A stretch of 10,614 bases of DNA from Pseudomonadota bacterium (lineage in GTDB: Bacteria > Desulfobacterota > Anaeroferrophillalia > Anaeroferrophillales > Tharpellaceae), in assembly GCA_015486445.1 (NCBI GenBank), contig WFRT01000184.1, positions 1 through 10,614 of the forward strand, written 5' to 3'. The translations under genes were made by a program, and so were the position numbers. Shown in pieces: positions 6,402 through 10,614 of this stretch. Positions within the stretch are counted from its first letter, which is position 1. Each line of letters opens with the position of its first letter. The notes under the pieces were generated by a model. It did not search any database and was not told the origin of the DNA. It saw only the letters and a program-made list of their open reading frames with translations.

Positions 6402-7313
6402 TCAATTACTTTTTTCCCCCGCCTGCCCGGTGGCCTGGCTCTCCGGGCGACGGCCGGCAAACAGATCGAGAAACAGGGCTCCTTTGCGGACCCTGGTATT
6501 ATAGGTAACCATCCCGTCGGGGTCGGCCCGGCCGGCCACCAGCCGTCGAACCCGCTCTTTCTCCTCGGGCTTGAGATCACGGTAGAATTCCAGATGCCAG
6601 ATGATATGTTCGACCGTGTTGTCCAGGGTGTCCTGCCGTTTCCACACCGGGTGCAGGTAGCAGATTTCCGGAGAGTAGCCGAGCGCGACCAGGTAATTGA
6701 AGATTACGGTTATATCGAGCGCGTCCCATTGGTACTCATGGCCGTAGACCAGGCGGTAGCAGCGTTCAAAGAGCGGGTTTTCCCGGACTCCGGCCCAGTA
6801 GACCAGGGCCAGGTTGCGGCGGCTCAGGGCCAGCAGCCGGTCGACACTTTCAAGTTCGTTAAGGATCGGGCTCATCGAGACAAAGACCGTATCGTAGGTT
6901 TCGCCGGGCTCGAAAGAGTAGAAATCCTGACAGATGACGTTGAGATTTTCAACCCCGCTGCGCCGCTGTTTTTCAACCACCTGCTCGATCATTTTTTCCG
7001 AAACGTCCACCGCCACCACCCGCCGGCAGGACTTGGCGAAACTGAAACAGTGGGTTCCCGGTCCGCAGGCCACATCGAGCAGTTCGATATCGCCTCCCAG
7101 CATCCGGCGCCGCTGCATCTTTTGGATAATCCATTCCTGTTCCGCCCGGAAATCCTCGTCTTCCTCAAAGCTGTGATAACGCTTCGCCATTTTATCCCAT
7201 TTGCTCCCGGTGGCAATCTTCTTGCGCTGCCGGCCCAGGGAGCGGCTGCGCGAGTCAACGTACTCCCGCCAGAACTGGGGCGTCAATTCAATGGTGGTGT
7301 TTCCGGAAGACAT
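6402..7313 (-). CDS. Class I SAM-dependent methyltransferase, substrate unknown
   Basis: The 303-aa cytosolic product has a Rossmann-type methyltransferase domain. KWDKMAKRYHSFEED (38-52) resembles the lead-in helix common in small-molecule methyltransferases. SAM motif I is LLDVACGPGTH (78-88), the acidic residue that binds the SAM ribose is D103 in VVAVDVS, and QDF (129-131) fits the adenine-binding motif III. The C-terminal half (about 150-300) is rich in aromatic residues, histidine and tryptophan (YGHEYQWDALDITVIFNYL, VEHIIWHLEFYRDL) and probably forms the substrate lid; I do not recognise it. ATG 7313 is chosen because AAGGAG lies 7 nt upstream; the longer ORF to 7415 has no such site. 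The gene is divergent from hemE and upstream of the distal feoA in the same direction. That context hints at heme, porphyrin or metal-related chemistry, but this is only a guess. Confidence 0.8.
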   Translation of the reverse strand: MSSGNTTIELTPQFWREYVDSRSRSLGRQRKKIATGSKWDKMAKRYHSFEEDEDFRAEQEWIIQKMQRRRMLGGDIELLDVACGPGTHCFSFAKSCRRVVAVDVSEKMIEQVVEKQRRSGVENLNVICQDFYSFEPGETYDTVFVSMSPILNELESVDRLLALSRRNLALVYWAGVRENPLFERCYRLVYGHEYQWDALDITVIFNYLVALGYSPEICYLHPVWKRQDTLDNTVEHIIWHLEFYRDLKPEEKERVRRLVAGRADPDGMVTYNTRVRKGALFLDLFAGRRPESQATGQAGEKSN

Positions 7314-7444
7314 TATAACTCTCCTTAGTCGAGTGCAGCCCGACAGGCTTAATAAAACAAACCTTTTTCTTGAATGAGATACGGGTCTATGGTAGTTAGC
7401 TCGCAACCAAACCAAATATATGTCTTTAGCGGAGTAAAAACAAG
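7314..7444. promoter_or_regulatory. Divergent intergenic region, methyltransferase / hemE
   Basis: This 131-bp spacer must carry promoters for both genes. It is AT-richer than its flanks, with TATATG around 7417-7422 as a possible hemE -10 and TTATTAAG (minus strand, about 7350) as a possible -10 for the methyltransferase, but no convincing -35 for either. GGAG about 10 nt before the hemE ATG and AAGGAG before the methyltransferase ATG are the ribosome sites. GTTAGCT at 7395-7401 repeats only one half of the feo element. Confidence 0.35.
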
Positions 7445-8479
7445 ATGAAAGATGATTTTCGTTTCCTGCGCGCCTGCCGTCGGCAGGAGGTCGACTGTAC
7501 CCCGGTCTGGATGATGCGCCAGGCCGGCCGCTACCTGCCTGAATACCGGGCCCTGCGGAAAAAACACTCCTTCTGGGAGATGTGCAAAACGCCGGAACTT
7601 GCGGTTGAGGTGACGCTGCAGCCTTTAAGGCGTTTCGAGCTTGACGCGGCCATTCTCTTTTCCGACATCCTGGTTCCGCTCGAAGCTATGGGCTCGGCAA
7701 TCGAGTTTTACGAAGGCCGCGGCCCGGTTGTCGAGCGCCCCATCCGTTCCCGGGCCGATCTTGAGGGTCTCAAGGTCATCAAGGCCGAGGAAGCAGTTCC
7801 TTTCGTGATGGAGGCGATCCGTATTCTGCGCCGCGAACTGGCCGGCAAAGCCCCTTTGATCGGCTTTTCCGGGGCCCCCTTCACCCTGGCCAGCTATCTG
7901 GTCGAGGGCGGCGGGTCGAAGCAGTACCAGCACGTCAAGACCCTGATGTATTCCGATCCACAAACCTATCATCGCCTGATGGAGATGATCACCGACACCG
8001 TGATCTCCTACCTGAGCGCCCAGATCCAGGCCGGAGCCCAGGTGGTGCAGCTGTTCGACAGTTGGGTCGGCTGTCTCGGGCCCTGCGACTACCGCGAATA
8101 CGCCTTCCCCTACAATCGCCGAATCTTTGAGGCCTTGAACCGCTTCAACGTTCCCACAATCCATTTCGCCAACCAGGCTTCAACCCTGCTCGAACAGGTG
8201 GTCGAGGCCGGCGGCGACATCATCGGGGTCGACTGGCGCCAGGACCTGGGCCGGGCCTGGCAGACTATTGGTTACGACCGCGGCATCCAGGGAAACCTTG
8301 AGCCGGTCTCCCTGTTCGCCCCGATTCCGGAAATCCACAAGCGGGTGAAACGGATTATCGAGCAGGCCGAAAACCGCCCCGGCCACATTTTCAATCTCGG
8401 TCACGGCATCCTGCCGACCACTCCGATCGATCACGCCAAGGCGATGATCGACGCGGTCCACGAATTTTCGGCCCGTTAG
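7445..8479 (+). CDS. hemE: Uroporphyrinogen decarboxylase HemE
   Basis: HemE removes four acetate carboxyls from uroporphyrinogen III to give coproporphyrinogen III in the cytosol, committing tetrapyrrole flow toward heme rather than siroheme or cobalamin. The 344-aa length is typical. Signatures are PVWMMRQAGRYLPEYR (20-35), with the substrate-binding arginines R25 and R29, and FSDILVP (72-78), with catalytic D74. GFSGAPFTLASYLVEG (140-155) carries Y151, and there is FNLGHGILPTTP near the C-terminus. This is the full heme-type enzyme, not one of the corrinoid methyltransferase relatives (MtaA/CmuA type), because both classical signatures are intact. The start ATG follows GGAG at about 10 nt. 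thrC begins 21 bp after the stop with no terminator, so the two are probably one operon; no other heme gene lies in the window. Confidence 0.97.
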   Translation: MKDDFRFLRACRRQEVDCTPVWMMRQAGRYLPEYRALRKKHSFWEMCKTPELAVEVTLQPLRRFELDAAILFSDILVPLEAMGSAIEFYEGRGPVVERPIRSRADLEGLKVIKAEEAVPFVMEAIRILRRELAGKAPLIGFSGAPFTLASYLVEGGGSKQYQHVKTLMYSDPQTYHRLMEMITDTVISYLSAQIQAGAQVVQLFDSWVGCLGPCDYREYAFPYNRRIFEALNRFNVPTIHFANQASTLLEQVVEAGGDIIGVDWRQDLGRAWQTIGYDRGIQGNLEPVSLFAPIPEIHKRVKRIIEQAENRPGHIFNLGHGILPTTPIDHAKAMIDAVHEFSAR

Positions 8480-8500
8480 CAGCGGCTTGCAGGTGAACAG

Positions 8501-9913
8501 ATGAAATATGTCAGCACCCGGGGCGGCATCGCCCCGATCTCCTTTTCCGAAGCCGTGATGATGGGGCTGGCCAGCGACGGCGGCCTCCTGCTGCCGGAAA
8601 AGATTCCGGTTTTCACCCCGGCCGAGATCACGGACCTGACCAGGCTTTCCTACAATGATCTCGCCCGGGCCGTTTTTACCCGCTTTATCGGCGGCGACAT
8701 CCCCGAACCAGACCTTAAGGAACTGATCGCCCGAAGCTACGCCTCCTTTGCCGCCCCAGGTCCGGGCGACAACCCGGTACCGGTGCGCCGGGTCGGCAAA
8801 CTCTACATCCAGGAACTCTTTCACGGCCCGACCCTGGCTTTCAAGGACGTCGCCCTGCAGTTTCTCGGCAACCTGTTCGAGTACCTGCTGCACAAGAAAA
8901 ACCGCAGGCTCAACATCCTGGGAGCCACATCGGGCGACACCGGGAGCGCCGCCATCCACGGCCTCAGGGGCAAAAAAGGCATCAACATCTTTATTCTTCA
9001 CCCCGACGGCAAGGTCAGCCCGATCCAGGAAAAACAGATGACCTCGGTGCTGGACGACAACGTATTCAATCTTGCCGTGGCCGGCACCTTCGACGACGCC
9101 CAGCGTATCGTCAAGGAGATTTTTGCCGATCTCAAGTTCAAGGAGGAGTTTTGCCTGGGCGCCGTAAACTCCATCAACTGGGCCCGTATCATGGCTCAAA
9201 TTGTCTATTATTTCAGTGCATACTCACAGATACCTGAAGCAGTACGTGATAATTTTGCGGTAGCCGTTCCGACCGGCAATTTCGGCAACATCTTCGCCGG
9301 ATGGATGGCCAAGAAAATGGGACTGCCGATTCGCCGGCTGCTGCTGGCCACCAATGCCAACGACATCCTGCACCGCTTCATTGCCGCCAACGATTACCGG
9401 CTCGAAGAGGTCGTACCGACCTACAGCCCTTCGATGGACATCCAGCTGGCCAGCAACTTCGAACGCTATCTCTACTTTCTCTTCGACCGCGACAGCGAGG
9501 CTTTGAAACAGGCCCTGGACACCTTCACAGCCAGTGGCCGGCTCGAGCTCGACAAGCAGCGTTTCGCCCGGGTCGGCAACGATTTTTTCAGTGCCCGGGC
9601 CGACAACCCGGCCACCCTGGAAATTATCCGTCGAGCCCATGAAAACCACGATTATATTCTTGATCCTCACACCGCGGCCGGGGTTTACGCCGCCCGCCGC
9701 TACCTCGAAGAGGTCGAGCCCGGGGCCGCGGTTGTCTGCCTGGCCACGGCCCATCCGGCCAAGTTCCCGGAAGCGGTGAAAAAAGCCGTCAACTCCCATC
9801 CCCCGATACCCAGGGCCATTGCCGCGCTCGACGGCCTCCCCTGCCGCTGCGTCAAGATTTCCGCTGACACCGGCGCGGTGAAAAAGTTCATCCGGGAAAA
9901 ACTTAAGAGCTGA
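8501..9913 (+). CDS. thrC: Threonine synthase ThrC
   Basis: ThrC is a PLP-dependent enzyme that converts O-phospho-L-homoserine to L-threonine and phosphate, the last step of threonine synthesis. The 470-aa product opens with the family N-terminus MKYVSTRGG and continues with ASDGGLLLPE (24-33). HGPTLAFKD (108-116) holds K115, the expected PLP Schiff-base lysine. GATSGDTGSAA (141-151) and VPTGNFGN, which cradles the PLP phosphate, follow. DPHTAAGVYAA and ATAHPAKFPEAV near the C-terminus complete the fold. Length and motifs fit the longer class that includes E. coli and yeast enzymes. AGGTGA lies 4 nt before the ATG. It is the second gene after hemE, and a strong terminator follows 31 bp downstream of its stop. 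Confidence 0.97.
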   Translation: MKYVSTRGGIAPISFSEAVMMGLASDGGLLLPEKIPVFTPAEITDLTRLSYNDLARAVFTRFIGGDIPEPDLKELIARSYASFAAPGPGDNPVPVRRVGKLYIQELFHGPTLAFKDVALQFLGNLFEYLLHKKNRRLNILGATSGDTGSAAIHGLRGKKGINIFILHPDGKVSPIQEKQMTSVLDDNVFNLAVAGTFDDAQRIVKEIFADLKFKEEFCLGAVNSINWARIMAQIVYYFSAYSQIPEAVRDNFAVAVPTGNFGNIFAGWMAKKMGLPIRRLLLATNANDILHRFIAANDYRLEEVVPTYSPSMDIQLASNFERYLYFLFDRDSEALKQALDTFTASGRLELDKQRFARVGNDFFSARADNPATLEIIRRAHENHDYILDPHTAAGVYAARRYLEEVEPGAAVVCLATAHPAKFPEAVKKAVNSHPPIPRAIAALDGLPCRCVKISADTGAVKKFIREKLKS

Positions 9914-9942
9914 CCGGCTTAAAGCGACTTTTCCGACAAACG

Positions 9943-9985
9943 AGAAAGCCCCGCGCCGACATGGTTGGCACGGGGCTTTTCTTTT
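9943..9985 (+). terminator. Strong intrinsic terminator of the hemE-thrC unit
   Basis: AAAGCCCCG (9945-9953) pairs perfectly with CGGGGCTTT (9971-9979), and after one mismatch GCCGAC (9955-9960) pairs with GTTGGC (9964-9969) across an ATG loop. TTTTCTTTT follows on the plus strand. On the minus strand the hairpin is followed only by a short TTTCTCG, so it would be a weak terminator for the convergent kinase gene. Confidence 0.92.
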
Positions 9986-10029
9986 GTTGCAGGCTGGTGC
10001 TGCAGGCCTGAGCCGGCAGCGCCGCCGGT

Positions 10030-10614
10030 TTACATTTTACCGGAACGCAGGATGACAATAGCCAGCCAGGTTCCCAGTCCCCCGGCCAGAACGTAACCGA
10101 TAATTCCCAGCAGGGGGTAGCCGAAAATCTTGAAACCGTTGTCGGCGGTCATAATCAGCGATGAGGCGATAATGATCGCCGAAACCACCATCGTGAAGGA
10201 CAGCCGGTTGGCGATGCGGTCGAGGCTGCGGCTGAAACGCTCAAGCCCCAGGTGTTCAAATTCCAGCCGCATCCGACCGCGGCTCAGTTTCTTGAGGATG
10301 TCACGGGTCGAGCCGGGAATGATCTGCAGCAGGGAGACGATTTCCTTGAGCTGGAACTCGACAAGCTCCTTGAGCTGTTCCGGGGAGAACCTCTTTTCCG
10401 CCAGTTCCCGGACCAGGGGGGCGGAATGACGCACGAAATCGAACTCTGGATCGAGTTCGCGGGCTGTGCTTTCCACCGAGATCAGGACCCTGAGCAAGAG
10501 GATGAAATCGGGCAGAAAACGAATCTGGTGGTAGGAGATGATGCGGATAAAGTCCTGCACCAGGCTTTTTAACTGCAGGCTCTGGAGCGAGGCCCCGGCA
10601 TAGCGGTCGAGAAG
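10030..10614 (-). CDS. AarF/UbiB (ABC1) family atypical kinase, C-terminal part, N-terminus beyond window edge
   Basis: Only the last 194 residues are in the window; the frame is open to the right edge. The visible part matches the C-terminal region of ABC1/ADCK/UbiB proteins. It has an LPDFILLLRVLISVESTARELDP-like helix (about residues 33-55) and a long charged helical stretch. Two membrane helices end the protein, about 139-157 (rich in V, I, A, S) and 164-188 (with GIIGYVLAGGLGTWL), anchoring it in the inner membrane. The catalytic ABC1 kinase core lies outside the window. Family members support biosynthesis or transport of ubiquinone and other isoprenoid lipids; in an anaerobe the target would more likely be menaquinone or another lipid, which is inference. 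The gene converges on thrC, and a CCGGC/GCCGG hairpin (10013-10028) lies just after its stop. Confidence 0.85.
   Translation of the reverse strand, partial: LLDRYAGASLQSLQLKSLVQDFIRIISYHQIRFLPDFILLLRVLISVESTARELDPEFDFVRHSAPLVRELAEKRFSPEQLKELVEFQLKEIVSLLQIIPGSTRDILKKLSRGRMRLEFEHLGLERFSRSLDRIANRLSFTMVVSAIIIASSLIMTADNGFKIFGYPLLGIIGYVLAGGLGTWLAIVILRSGKM

Noticed and set aside
7395..7413. Possible third copy of the feo element in the hemE/methyltransferase spacer
   Set aside because: Only the first 7 bases (GTTAGCT) match; the second half of the palindrome is absent, so it is within chance expectation.
8180..9199. Minus-strand open frame of 339 codons across hemE and thrC
   Set aside because: It overlaps two well-supported genes and crosses their junction; there is no ribosome site or family resemblance.
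10013..10028. CCGGC-AGCGCC-GCCGG inverted repeat as a terminator for the UbiB-like gene
   Set aside because: It has only a 5-bp stem and no U-tract on the minus strand; such GC-only repeats are frequent in this DNA.
1..10614. Mobile elements, CRISPR arrays, tandem repeats, tRNA or rRNA genes
   Set aside because: I looked for transposase or integrase motifs, regularly spaced repeats, and tRNA arm patterns and found none; gene style is uniform across the window.

Overview
The window is a GC-rich, tightly packed stretch of a bacterial chromosome made of ordinary cellular genes. I see no phage, transposon, plasmid, CRISPR, tRNA or rRNA sequence. The gene set points to an anaerobic or facultative Gram-negative bacterium, plausibly of the Desulfobacterota/Deltaproteobacteria. 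The clues are two separate feoA genes with a large feoB, a uroporphyrinogen-III heme route, a secreted SUMF1/FGE-like protein and a UbiB-type kinase. This assignment is an inference from gene content; nothing in the sequence names the organism.

Layout. Positions 1-1158 (minus) hold most of an RlmD/RumA-type 23S rRNA m5U methyltransferase with an FeS cluster, cut off at its C-terminus by the window edge. Upstream of it on the same strand (1203-2135) is a secreted formylglycine-generating-enzyme-like protein. A 208-bp AT-richer divergent region separates it from a PHP-family phosphoesterase (2344-3273, plus). A bidirectional terminator (3319-3365) divides that gene from the ferrous iron uptake block on the minus strand. 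In transcription order that block reads: a class I SAM methyltransferase (6402-7313), a Cys/Arg-rich FeoA (5973-6308), a terminator (5902-5942), a second standard FeoA (5604-5846), and FeoB (3408-5576). Divergent from the methyltransferase, hemE (7445-8479) and thrC (8501-9913) run as a two-gene plus-strand unit ending in a strong terminator (9943-9985). The C-terminal part of an AarF/UbiB-like kinase (10030-10614, minus) enters from the right edge.

How the genes work together. FeoA and FeoB import Fe2+, and HemE catalyses an early committed step of heme formation, so the middle of the window has an iron/heme theme. The two feoA genes look like separate transcription units: a hairpin with a U-tract lies between them, and each has a GTTAG-type palindromic element in its upstream region. 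The two elements match each other at 15 of 19 positions and resemble the DtxR/IdeR operator. This shared, putatively iron-responsive element is the most interesting non-coding signal here. The other points worth a second look are the Cys/Arg-rich N-terminal extension of the distal FeoA, the FGE-like protein that lacks the catalytic cysteine pair, and the uncharacterised methyltransferase between feo and hemE. I do not see a clear undescribed multi-gene system.
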